Assembly: GCA_022508305.1 (NCBI GenBank)
Contig: JAFLVM010000001.1
Span: 1-64,000 of the forward strand
DNA length: 64,000 bases
Reading direction: 5' to 3'
Source: Clostridiales bacterium
GTDB taxonomy: Bacteria > Bacillota > Clostridia > Christensenellales > CAG-314
Shown: one piece after another, positions 56,703-64,000 of the stretch
Layout: each line of letters opens with the position of its first letter
Position numbering within the stretch: the stretch's first letter is position 1
The notes under the pieces: generated by a model
What the model saw: the letters and a program-made list of their open reading frames with translations, nothing else
Told to the model about the DNA's origin: nothing
The model's database searches: none
Position numbers and translations under genes: made by a program

Positions 56703-57995
56703 ATGTCAGACATAGTAGTCTACGGAAGAGGCAAAACCGCCCAAAGTTTGCTAAAAATGCTGCAAAAACTGCATTTGGACGCAATTATGTACGACGATGC
56801 TACAGGATTTGACGGCAACGGAAAATTTAGTGAAAACAGCCTTGTATTGCTAAGTCCGGGTGTTCCTCCCCAGGCAAAAGGGGTACAGCTTGCCCGACAA
56901 AATGGGGCGAATGTTGTAGGCGAACTGGAATTTTGTTTCCCGTACAGCAAGGGAAAATGTATTTCTGTGACGGGTACCAACGGCAAGACAACAACCTGCG
57001 AAATGATATACCACGTTTTGCAAAACTGTGGCGTAAGCAGTCGGTTGCTCGGCAACGGCGGAGTGCCCTTTTCCTCGCAAGTGTTGGAAGTTGTGGAAAA
57101 TGAAATCGTAGTGTTGGAAAGCTCAAGTTTCCAGCTTCTTGACTGCAAGGGATTTGCGCCTTTTGTTAGCGTGGTTACAAATCTTGCTGTGGATCACCTG
57201 AACTATCATGGAAGCTTTGAACAATACGCAAAGGCAAAGGAAAACAACTTCGTTCATCAAAAAGAAGGTTACGCGCTGTTCAATCTTGACGACGGTGGCG
57301 CGGTGAATTTGTCACGTAAAGCCAAGTGTAAAACGCTGTTCTATTCCGTGAATAATACTGAGGCAAACTGTTACTACGACGGTGACAACGTAGTGTTGCG
57401 CTGTGACGGGCAGATTACAAGGATTTCCGCTCGGTTCTTGAAACAGTACGCCAAACACAATCTTAGTAATTCACTGGGCGCAATTCTTGCTTGCGCGTGC
57501 GTTGGTATTCCACCTAATCTCGCCGTAGACGCATTACAAACCTATGCTTTGTTACCTCACAGACTACAGCAGGTAGCAAACTTTTGCGGAGTAACCTTCA
57601 TTGACGACAGCAAGGCGACCAACGTTCACGCAACCGTCAGCGCGCTAAGCTGTTTTTCGCAAAACGTTGGCTTAATATTGGGCGGTTCGGATAAAGGTGA
57701 AAACTACGACCCAATATTTGAAACTATGGGTACAAACGTAAAGCTTGTCGTTGCGGTGGGTGAAACGGCAGCGGATATACGGCAATGCGGACAAAAGCAC
57801 GGCGTAGACGTCAAAATATATGACGATTTCAGCAAGGCAACACGATACTGTTTTGAGCAAATGAAAAATATCGGTGGCGTGGTTCTCATGTCCAACGCAT
57901 GCGCAAGCTTTGACCTATTCAGTGGGTACGGTGAGCGAGGCGACTATTTTCAAAAGGCGGTAAAAGAAATTCAAAGTGATACGAAAAAGAATTGA
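56703..57995 (+). CDS. murD: UDP-MurNAc-L-Ala:D-Glu ligase MurD
   Basis: 430 residues from ATG 56703 with GGAG upstream, one base after the mraY stop. ATP loop VTGTNGKTTTCEM (~87-99), ESSSFQL (~140-146), NLAVDHLNYH (~163-172), and the MurD-specific FIDDSKATNVHAT (~300-312). It adds D-Glu to UDP-MurNAc-L-Ala. The 3' end overlaps the ftsW start by 20 bp. Confidence 0.94.
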   Translation: MSDIVVYGRGKTAQSLLKMLQKLHLDAIMYDDATGFDGNGKFSENSLVLLSPGVPPQAKGVQLARQNGANVVGELEFCFPYSKGKCISVTGTNGKTTTCEMIYHVLQNCGVSSRLLGNGGVPFSSQVLEVVENEIVVLESSSFQLLDCKGFAPFVSVVTNLAVDHLNYHGSFEQYAKAKENNFVHQKEGYALFNLDDGGAVNLSRKAKCKTLFYSVNNTEANCYYDGDNVVLRCDGQITRISARFLKQYAKHNLSNSLGAILACACVGIPPNLAVDALQTYALLPHRLQQVANFCGVTFIDDSKATNVHATVSALSCFSQNVGLILGGSDKGENYDPIFETMGTNVKLVVAVGETAADIRQCGQKHGVDVKIYDDFSKATRYCFEQMKNIGGVVLMSNACASFDLFSGYGERGDYFQKAVKEIQSDTKKN

Positions 57996-59091
57996 TTACA
58001 TATTGTTGGGCGCGGTAGTAGCCTTGGTGCTTATCGGGTTGCTGTTTGTGTACAGCGCAAGCTACTACTCCGCCGAAATAACGTACAACAACAAATACTT
58101 TTTTTTGACAAAGCAGGCAATAGGCGCGGCTGTCGGACTTGTAGCAATGCTTGTTGCTACTCAAATCAAGCTTGAATTTATCAAAAAACTGTGGATTGTA
58201 GGCGTGGTTCTTTCTGCCGTATTGTTGGCTCTCGTGTTCGTGCCGGGCATTAGCATTGAAAACTACGGCGCGCGCCGTTGGATAGGCGTAGGCAGTTTTT
58301 CCATGCAGCCGTCGGAAATTGCCAAGTTTGCCTACGTGTTGTTTTGCGCTGTGTGTATGTCCAAGCTCGACACCTCAAAGCTACGCAGTTTCTTGCCGCA
58401 AATAGGCGTGGGCGTGCTGTTTTGCGGACTGATAATTGCCGAGCCAAACATGTCGATTACCATGTGCGTGGCATTGTTGATGATTATCATGCTTTTCCTC
58501 GGCGGAATGAAATGGAAGTACTTTTTGCTTATGCTCATTCCGCTTGTGGTAGCAGTTCCCGTATTGATATTTATCGAGCCATACCGTCTACAGCGACTTT
58601 TGGCGTTCATTGACCCTTGGGCGTCGCCAAAGGACGAGGGTTACCAGTTAATTCAATCGCTGTACGCCTTGGGCAGCGGCGGTTGGTTTGGCGTTGGGTT
58701 GTTCAACAGCCGTCAAAAATTCCGTTTTTTGCCCTTTGCCGAAAGCGACTTCATCTTTTCCGTAATTGGTGAGGAATTGGGTCTGATGGGCTGCTTGATT
58801 GTGTTCGCGCTGTACTTGATTGTCATTGTGCGGGGAGTGCGCATTGCCGTCAACAGCAAGGACAAATTCAGTTGCTACTTGGCTGGCGGTATTTCCGCGG
58901 TAGTTGCAGTGCAGTCGCTGCTGAACTTTGCAGTGGTTACGGGCAGTATTCCGCCAACGGGCTTGCCGTTACCCTTCATTAGCTACGGGGGTACTTCGCT
59001 GGTTGTGTTTATGACGGCAATGGGCGTACTGCTTAACTTGTCGAGCAAGGTTTACGAAAACGATTTGGGAGCAAAGTTATGGATTACATAG
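57976..59091 (+). CDS. ftsW: SEDS glycosyltransferase FtsW
   Basis: 371 residues from GTG inside the murD end, ~10 membrane helices. SEDS hallmarks: ARRWIGVGSFSMQPSEIAK (~93-111), DPWASPKDEGYQLIQSLYAL (~213-232), SGGWFGVGLFNSRQKFRFLP (~234-253), ESDFIFSVIGEELGL (~256-270) and PFISYGGTS (~333-341). It polymerises septal glycan with FtsI. No murG follows, unlike most clusters. It overlaps murA by 13 bp. Confidence 0.95.
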   Translation: MIRKRIDYILLGAVVALVLIGLLFVYSASYYSAEITYNNKYFFLTKQAIGAAVGLVAMLVATQIKLEFIKKLWIVGVVLSAVLLALVFVPGISIENYGARRWIGVGSFSMQPSEIAKFAYVLFCAVCMSKLDTSKLRSFLPQIGVGVLFCGLIIAEPNMSITMCVALLMIIMLFLGGMKWKYFLLMLIPLVVAVPVLIFIEPYRLQRLLAFIDPWASPKDEGYQLIQSLYALGSGGWFGVGLFNSRQKFRFLPFAESDFIFSVIGEELGLMGCLIVFALYLIVIVRGVRIAVNSKDKFSCYLAGGISAVVAVQSLLNFAVVTGSIPPTGLPLPFISYGGTSLVVFMTAMGVLLNLSSKVYENDLGAKLWIT

Positions 59092-60323
59092 TTAACGGCG
59101 GGCGTAGACTTACAGGCGAAATTGCCGTTTACGGCGCGAAAAACTGCGCTTTGGCGCTGCTCGGCGCGACCGTACTAACAGAGCAGGAATTCGTTTTACG
59201 CAACTGCCCGCAAATTGTGGACGTGGAAAACATGTTGAAACTGCTTGGCGCAATGGGCAAAAAGACAGTTCGCTTCAACGACGTCGTACGGGTGAGCGGT
59301 GGCTTGACGACAACTTCCGCGCCGTACAGTCTTGCAACCCTGCTTCGCGGCTCGGCGTTGATACTTGGCAGCACCGTCGCAAAGTACCGCGAAATAGATT
59401 TGCCATTGCCCGGCGGTTGCGCAATCGGCGCGCGTCCAATGGACATTCACCTCGACGGACTGGAAGCGCTGGGTATTGAAGTTAGCTGCAACGAGCGTGG
59501 AGTCAGCTGCCGCGGCGAGCCGAAGGGGGCGCGGTACAATTTGCGATTTGCAAGTGTGGGCGCAACGGAAAATCTGCTTTGCGCGTGCGTTCTTGCCAAA
59601 GGTCAAAGCGTGCTGACAAACTGCGCGACGGAACCCGAGGTGGTGGCGCTCGAACAGCTACTTGTAAAAATGGGCGCAAATCTACAGGGCGTCGGTACCT
59701 CTACGGTTGTTATTGACGGAGTGGAAAGCTTACGTGGAGTAGAGTTTGACGTTATTCCCGACAGAATCGTTGCCGCAACGTATTTGTCGGCAGCAGTTGC
59801 AACGCTTGGCGACGTGACGGTAACAAATTGCAATCCTACGCATCTCAAAGCATTTTTGGATACGCTTAGTCCGCACTTTTTCGTTGAGCAGACCGAAAGC
59901 GCAATACATATCGTTGCAGAGCGTCAACCGCAGGGCTACGGAAGTATCACGACTGCGCCTTATCCCCTTTTCCCAACGGACATGCAGTCGCTAATGCTGT
60001 CACTTGCGGCATTCAGTAACGGCGGCAGTACTACGATTTGTGAAAAGCTATTTGAAAATAGGCTAAAACACAACGCCGATGAGCTGAACAAAATGGGCGC
60101 GTCCGTAACCGTGGATGGGGATTACGCGGTAGTTTCAGGTAAAAAACTGCATTCGGCATGCGTCGCTTCTCACGATTTACGCGGTGGCGCAGGCTTAGTG
60201 ATTGCCGCTCTCAATGCCGATGGAAGGAGTGTTGTAAGTGGCGTTGAGCATATTAACAGGGGCTACTCCCGCTTGGCGGAGAATCTACGCACACTGGGCG
60301 CGGACATAGTAAATTCCGACTGA
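59079..60323 (+). CDS. murA: UDP-GlcNAc enolpyruvyl transferase MurA
   Basis: 414 residues. Catalytic features: GAKNCALALL (Lys-Asn, ~20-29), LPGGCAIGARPMDIHLDGL with the fosfomycin-target Cys at ~114, NCATEPEVVAL, and FPTDMQSLMLSL (~300-311). It carries out the first committed step of peptidoglycan synthesis in the cytoplasm. Its place between ftsW and ftsQ, where murG and murC usually lie, is unusual. Confidence 0.95.
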   Translation: MDYIVNGGRRLTGEIAVYGAKNCALALLGATVLTEQEFVLRNCPQIVDVENMLKLLGAMGKKTVRFNDVVRVSGGLTTTSAPYSLATLLRGSALILGSTVAKYREIDLPLPGGCAIGARPMDIHLDGLEALGIEVSCNERGVSCRGEPKGARYNLRFASVGATENLLCACVLAKGQSVLTNCATEPEVVALEQLLVKMGANLQGVGTSTVVIDGVESLRGVEFDVIPDRIVAATYLSAAVATLGDVTVTNCNPTHLKAFLDTLSPHFFVEQTESAIHIVAERQPQGYGSITTAPYPLFPTDMQSLMLSLAAFSNGGSTTICEKLFENRLKHNADELNKMGASVTVDGDYAVVSGKKLHSACVASHDLRGGAGLVIAALNADGRSVVSGVEHINRGYSRLAENLRTLGADIVNSD

Positions 60324-60420
60324 TAACTTCAAATTTTGTCAAAATCACACAGTCGAGCATTCGTTACGGTATTTACAAAACGGAAGTCGATAGAAAGTCG
60401 GCTAAAATCAACCATTAAAA

Positions 60421-60447
60421 AAAGACCCTACGGGGTTTCTTTTTTTA
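60421..60447 (+). terminator. Weak terminator after murA
   Basis: AAGACCC (60422-60428) pairs with GGGTTTCT (around 60433-60440, with wobble), followed by a long T run. Confidence 0.6.
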
Positions 60448-60502
60448 TTTAGAGACGGGGCAAAAATCTCGTCAAATTTACAGTTTCAGCAATGCAAATT
60501 TA

Positions 60503-60531
60503 TTGACTAACATTAAGATTAGTAGTATAAT
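60503..60531 (+). promoter_or_regulatory. Promoter of the ftsQAZ transcript
   Basis: TTGACT (60503-60508), a 17-nt spacer, TATAAT (60526-60531). It lies ~69 nt before ftsQ and after the murA terminator, so ftsQ-ftsA-ftsZ can be transcribed separately from the mur genes. Confidence 0.8.
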
Positions 60532-60599
60532 TTATCTAATAAAATTGATACGGTATGTTTGCGCGTCGTTTGCAAACATTTTAGTCAAAGGAGTTACCA

Positions 60600-61397
60600 G
60601 TGAAAAGCAAAAAACTTCTCATATCGCTTGCGGTAGTGGCTTTCGTAATTGTGCTGATAGTAGTTATGATCGCCGTTTTCTCCGTTAAGTCGGTAGAAGT
60701 GCGGTATCATGATTTTAGCGGCAGAGAAATAGTAGCCGTAGAGGGCGAAGGCATCGTTCCCGACGACATTTTGGCAATGATTAAGGGCAACAGCACCGTC
60801 TTTTTGTCCAAAACAAATTTGCTTAACAAAATCAACGAAGCTCACGGCGATTGGCACGCGTTTGCAGTTGTCAAGAATTTCCCCAGCATGGTGGAAGTTC
60901 ATTTTGTCAGACGTACGGTAATCGCCAAGATGTCCATTGACGGCAAAGACGTGTACATAGATTCGTTTGGCTATGTAGTTGCCACACCCGATCAGAACGA
61001 CTGTGTGGACATAACTTCCGCGTTTGTTTCACCTGTTCCGAATACGAGGACGTGCGAAGCGGGCAAGCCTCTTGAATTTGTCCATGAACAATACAACGCT
61101 CAACTAAAGTACGTTTTGGAGGCAATACTGACAGTTTGGCGTTGCAACGTTGAAGTCAAGAACATTTCGCTTGTTTTGGGAGATTCAGACGTCTTTAGAG
61201 TAGATAGCGAGGGCAACCTGCTCATTTCCCCCAAAAAAGGAACGGGCGGTACAATCAAGGTAATTTCACCTGAAACCAATCTTTCCAACCGATTGATCAA
61301 GGGCTACAGCGTGTACTACAATGGCGTTCAGCGTTGGGTATACGGCGACGTGATTACCGTTCACAAAAACGGTAGCATAACTTCACCCGACAAATAA
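60600..61397 (+). CDS. ftsQ: FtsQ/DivIB cell division protein
   Basis: 265 residues from GTG with AAAGGAG. Short basic cytoplasmic tail, one membrane helix (~6-28: LISLAVVAFVIVLIVVMIAV), POTRA domain (~30-100: VRYHDFSG, MIKGNSTVFLSKTNLLNKIN, FPSMVEVHFVRRT) and an extracellular beta domain. It forms the FtsQ-FtsL-FtsB-type subcomplex of the divisome. Assigned by topology, POTRA pattern and position. Confidence 0.85.
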   Translation: MKSKKLLISLAVVAFVIVLIVVMIAVFSVKSVEVRYHDFSGREIVAVEGEGIVPDDILAMIKGNSTVFLSKTNLLNKINEAHGDWHAFAVVKNFPSMVEVHFVRRTVIAKMSIDGKDVYIDSFGYVVATPDQNDCVDITSAFVSPVPNTRTCEAGKPLEFVHEQYNAQLKYVLEAILTVWRCNVEVKNISLVLGDSDVFRVDSEGNLLISPKKGTGGTIKVISPETNLSNRLIKGYSVYYNGVQRWVYGDVITVHKNGSITSPDK

Positions 61398-61421
61398 GCA
61401 ACGTATTTTACAGAGGAAAGT

Positions 61422-62585
61422 ATGAAAAACGATTTCGTAACAGTTTTGGATTTCGGCTCCAGCAAGATTACGTGTATGGCTGCCGTAAGACTTTCATATA
61501 GCGGCGAGTTTATCATCAAGGCGGTAGGGCAGGCTTCCTACAGCGGATTTGACGACAAGACATTCTACGAGCCGGACAAACTTGAAAGCGCTATCAGCTT
61601 GGCGATTTCTCAGGTGGAAACTAAGCTGGACTGCAAGGTCAGGGATATTTTCGTTGGCGTTCCCGGGGCGTTTTGCGCGTCGGCAACGAGCGAAGCGTCT
61701 ACAACCTTCCACTCGCGCAAGAAGATAGAAGCTGACGACGTGACGGAGATAGTGAACAAGGCAAACATTCACGACGGCACCGATGAGCTTTCGCCACTTT
61801 CAGGCAAGCCTGTGTACTTCTTGGTGGACGATACGATCAAGACCTACGACCCCGTGGGCGTGATTGCAAACAAGTTGACGGGTTTGGTAAACTTTTCATT
61901 CATGAAAAAGTATTTCCGTAACACCGTAGCGCCCATATTGCTCAACATTGGGATTGGCGAGGTTTACTACGTCAACACCTGTGAGGCTCAGGCGAACTTC
62001 ATCAACAACGCCATGTTCAACGAGGGTTATTCGATAATCATCGATATAGGACACATTACCACCAACGTGTCGTTGTGCGGAGGTAGAGGATTGCTGTTTC
62101 AGAGAACCTTTGCGCTCGGTAGCGGGTACTTTGCAAGCGATTTGAGTCAGATCACGATGTGCGACTTCAATTTTGCCATGGCAGCTCTCGAGAAGGTCAA
62201 TCTCAATTTGGAAGTAAAGGCGGGCGACGCCTACGCAGTAAACGGTCGTATGGTAGAGGCGTCTCAAACCAACGCAGTCGTCAAGGCGCGGATTTGTCAG
62301 ATTGCCGACTACATCGTCAAGAGTTTTCAACTGTGCGACAAGGACATTCCGATTGATACGCCTGTAATCTTGACGGGCGGCGGACTTGCTTACCTGCGCG
62401 GAGGCGTAGACGTATTGGCGCAACAGCTTGGCAAGCGAGTGCAGCTGTACACCAACGTCAACCCTCAAACCAACCGTAACGAATACACTTCAACCTACGG
62501 TTTGCTTTTCGAAGCGGTACGTACAAACAAGACTAAAAGAGGATTTCTTGCGTTTATACGAAATCTGTTCAAAGGAGACAAGTAA
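61422..62585 (+). CDS. ftsA: FtsA, actin-like membrane tether of FtsZ
   Basis: 387 residues. Actin-like ATPase: phosphate-1 VLDFGSSKITC (~8-18), 1C domain (~85-165), phosphate-2 IIDIGHITTNVSL (~207-219), and the adenosine loop ILTGGGLAYLRGG (~316-328). The C-terminus KRGFLAFIRNLFKGDK (~372-387) is the amphipathic helix that binds the membrane. The stop overlaps the ftsZ start by one base (TAATG). Confidence 0.95.
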   Translation: MKNDFVTVLDFGSSKITCMAAVRLSYSGEFIIKAVGQASYSGFDDKTFYEPDKLESAISLAISQVETKLDCKVRDIFVGVPGAFCASATSEASTTFHSRKKIEADDVTEIVNKANIHDGTDELSPLSGKPVYFLVDDTIKTYDPVGVIANKLTGLVNFSFMKKYFRNTVAPILLNIGIGEVYYVNTCEAQANFINNAMFNEGYSIIIDIGHITTNVSLCGGRGLLFQRTFALGSGYFASDLSQITMCDFNFAMAALEKVNLNLEVKAGDAYAVNGRMVEASQTNAVVKARICQIADYIVKSFQLCDKDIPIDTPVILTGGGLAYLRGGVDVLAQQLGKRVQLYTNVNPQTNRNEYTSTYGLLFEAVRTNKTKRGFLAFIRNLFKGDK

Positions 62586-63772
62586 TGGACTACAATACGA
62601 ATGGCGGAATTGCAAAAATTTTGATAGTAGGCGTAGGCGGCGGCGGTGGAAACGCTGTCAACAGCATGATGAAGGCGGGTATTCGCGAAGTTGAATACTT
62701 GGCTTTAAACACCGACCAACAGGCGCTTTCCAAGATTGCTGCCAAGAAAATGCCCATTGGCGAAAAGCTGACCAAGGGACTTGGCGCGGGCGCAAATCCC
62801 GACATAGGCAGAGCCGCAGCGCTTGAAAGCAAAGAGAAAATTCAAGCGGCGTTAGAGGGCGCGGATTTGCTGTTTATCGCAGCCGGAATGGGCGGCGGAA
62901 CAGGTACCGGCGCTGCTCCAGTCGTTGCGCAGATAGCCAAAGAATTGGAAATACTTACCATTGCGGTAGTGACGAAACCCTTTAATTTTGAGGGGGCTCG
63001 CCGCATGCAAAATGCCGAATTGGGCATTGAAAATCTCAAAGGCAACGTTGACTCTCTGGTTATCGTTCAAAACGAAAAGTTGAACCGTGACAAGAATTTC
63101 TCGATAATGGACGCTTTTGCCAAGGCTGACGAAATTTTGCTTCAAGGCATTCGCGGCATTACGGAAATCGTCGTTCAGGATGGACGAATCAACCTTGACC
63201 TTGCAGACATCAAGTGCGTAATGCGCAACAGCGGCATGGCTCACATGGGCGTTGGCGAAGGCAAGGGCAAAAACAAGACTATTGACGCAATTCGCAAGGC
63301 GGTTTACTCACCCTTGCTTGAAACTACTATTCAAGGCGCGTCAAGCTTGATAGTAAACTTCCGCGGCGGCGAAGATTTGTCGCTTGACGAGGTAACTACG
63401 GGCGTTGACCTCGTTCGTCAGGTAATTTCCCCCGACGCAAACGTGCTGTTTGGCGTTGGCTTTGATGAAAATATGAAAGACGAAGTGCAGGTCACGCTTA
63501 TCGCTACGGGATTCTCGGGTAAAAACGACGGCAAGGCGGCATTTTTCAGCAGTCAGGCGGCAACGCACGCGGCTGCCAACAACATTCAACACAGCAATGC
63601 CGTCAACAGACCTATTTCGCAGTCGCCCCTTGGCAATCCCCAAGCAATCGAGCGTCCGCAGACAACAACTACAGCGCCTGTTCAACCTAAGGAAAGCGCT
63701 ACCATTGCAGGAAACGTATCGGTAGATGAAGATCCTTCAATTCCGCCGTTTCTTCGCAAAATGAGAGGATAA
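62585..63772 (+). CDS. ftsZ: FtsZ, tubulin-like division GTPase
   Basis: 395 residues. [11 protein letters not shown] (~17-27), TDQQAL, the GTP-binding [14 protein letters not shown] (~101-114), T7-like [11 protein letters not shown] (~202-212). A Gln/Asn/Pro-rich linker (~320-380) leads to the C-terminal peptide [13 protein letters not shown] that binds FtsA and other partners. It polymerises into the Z-ring at midcell. Confidence 0.98.
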   Translation: MDYNTNGGIAKILIVGVGGGGGNAVNSMMKAGIREVEYLALNTDQQALSKIAAKKMPIGEKLTKGLGAGANPDIGRAAALESKEKIQAALEGADLLFIAAGMGGGTGTGAAPVVAQIAKELEILTIAVVTKPFNFEGARRMQNAELGIENLKGNVDSLVIVQNEKLNRDKNFSIMDAFAKADEILLQGIRGITEIVVQDGRINLDLADIKCVMRNSGMAHMGVGEGKGKNKTIDAIRKAVYSPLLETTIQGASSLIVNFRGGEDLSLDEVTTGVDLVRQVISPDANVLFGVGFDENMKDEVQVTLIATGFSGKNDGKAAFFSSQAATHAAANNIQHSNAVNRPISQSPLGNPQAIERPQTTTTAPVQPKESATIAGNVSVDEDPSIPPFLRKMRG

Positions 63773-63773
63773 A

Positions 63774-64000
63774 ATGCAAAGAGTAATTATCAAACAACTT
63801 CTTGCAGATGGCGAGAAGTTTGCAAACAAGCAAATTACAGTTTGCGGCTGGGCAAAGACTGTTCGCGACTCCAAAGTGTTCGGATTCATCGAACTCAACG
63901 ACGGCAGCTGCTTCAAGAGCTTGCAAGTAGTATTTGAACAAAGCAAAATTGACAACTTTGACGAGGTTGCGCGCTTAAACGTGGGTAGCGCGTTGGTTGT
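63774..64000 (+). CDS. asnS: Asparaginyl-tRNA synthetase, N-terminal part (3' partial)
   Basis: ATG one base after the ftsZ stop; runs off the window after ~75 codons. The residues read RVIIKQLLADGEKFANKQIT, VCGWAKTVRDSKVFGFIELN, DGSCFKSLQVV, which is the N-terminal OB-fold anticodon-binding domain of a class IIb synthetase, best matching AsnS. The catalytic core is outside, so AspS or LysS-like alternatives are only excluded by the GWxxTVRDSK and NDGSCFK pattern. Confidence 0.82.
   Translation, partial: MQRVIIKQLLADGEKFANKQITVCGWAKTVRDSKVFGFIELNDGSCFKSLQVVFEQSKIDNFDEVARLNVGSALV

Noticed and set aside
60503..60688. 61-codon ORF before ftsQ
   Set aside because: It starts in the ftsQ promoter and overlaps ftsQ in another frame; no ribosome site.

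Overview
The window looks like the chromosome of a low-to-moderate GC, endospore-lineage Firmicute (Clostridia-type gut bacterium). Evidence is a spo0A gene, a BclA-like collagen/spore-surface gene, a candidate mother-cell sigma promoter, AGGAGG-type ribosome binding sites throughout, and a MurE with the DNPR motif typical of meso-diaminopimelate cell walls. I cannot name a genus.

Layout. (1) About 1-13.1 kb: AT-rich accessory cargo. It holds the 3' end of a BspA/InlB-repeat surface protein, two tandem paralogous helix-turn-helix-like small proteins, a promoter plus 240-nt structured leader and terminator in front of a nucleotidyltransferase, a 2076-residue RHS/YD-repeat toxin with an adjacent membrane protein (probable immunity), a second nucleotidyltransferase, a holin-like protein and a third nucleotidyltransferase. 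Three transcripts here share a promoter signature, GTGAGAT-N20-TAnAAT. (2) About 13.3-43.69 kb: backbone of an integrative and conjugative element (ICE), all on the plus strand. It has a DeoR-like regulator; a 4001-residue fusion of MutS-I-like, methylase, SNF2-helicase and primase-polymerase domains; an ArdC-like antirestriction protein; a DNA methylase; a candidate oriT; a MobC-like protein and a MobL/MobP-type relaxase; VirD4, VirB2-like, VirB6-like and VirB4 transfer proteins; two Cys-repeat surface proteins; and the integration module (TnpV, degenerate resolvase, TnpW, TnpX-type large serine recombinase). (3) The element ends at about 43,690 inside a collagen-like gene, whose 3' part continues in frame from 43,692. 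The 5' part is not in the window, so the element extends leftwards beyond base 1. (4) About 44.3-50.3 kb: mgtE (minus strand), a small membrane protein, spo0A, a TetR regulator, a probable spore-associated protein, a zinc-ribbon protein and a metallophosphoesterase. (5) 50.35-64 kb: a division and cell wall (dcw) cluster, mraZ-rsmH-ftsL-like-ftsI-murE-mraY-murD-ftsW-murA-ftsQ-ftsA-ftsZ, followed by asnS.

How it works together: the ICE encodes replication/primase, relaxosome, coupling protein, type IV-like channel and site-specific recombinase, and appears to have landed at a GA dinucleotide in a Gly codon of a spore-surface gene. The most unusual points are a pilin-like two-helix membrane module that occurs both alone and fused to a secreted Cys-repeat ectodomain; a Spo0A whose receiver has lost its acidic pocket and carries Glu at the phospho-Asp position; the shared promoter of the toxin/nucleotidyltransferase cargo; and the giant fused replication protein. 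Functional calls are from motif reading only; no database search was possible.
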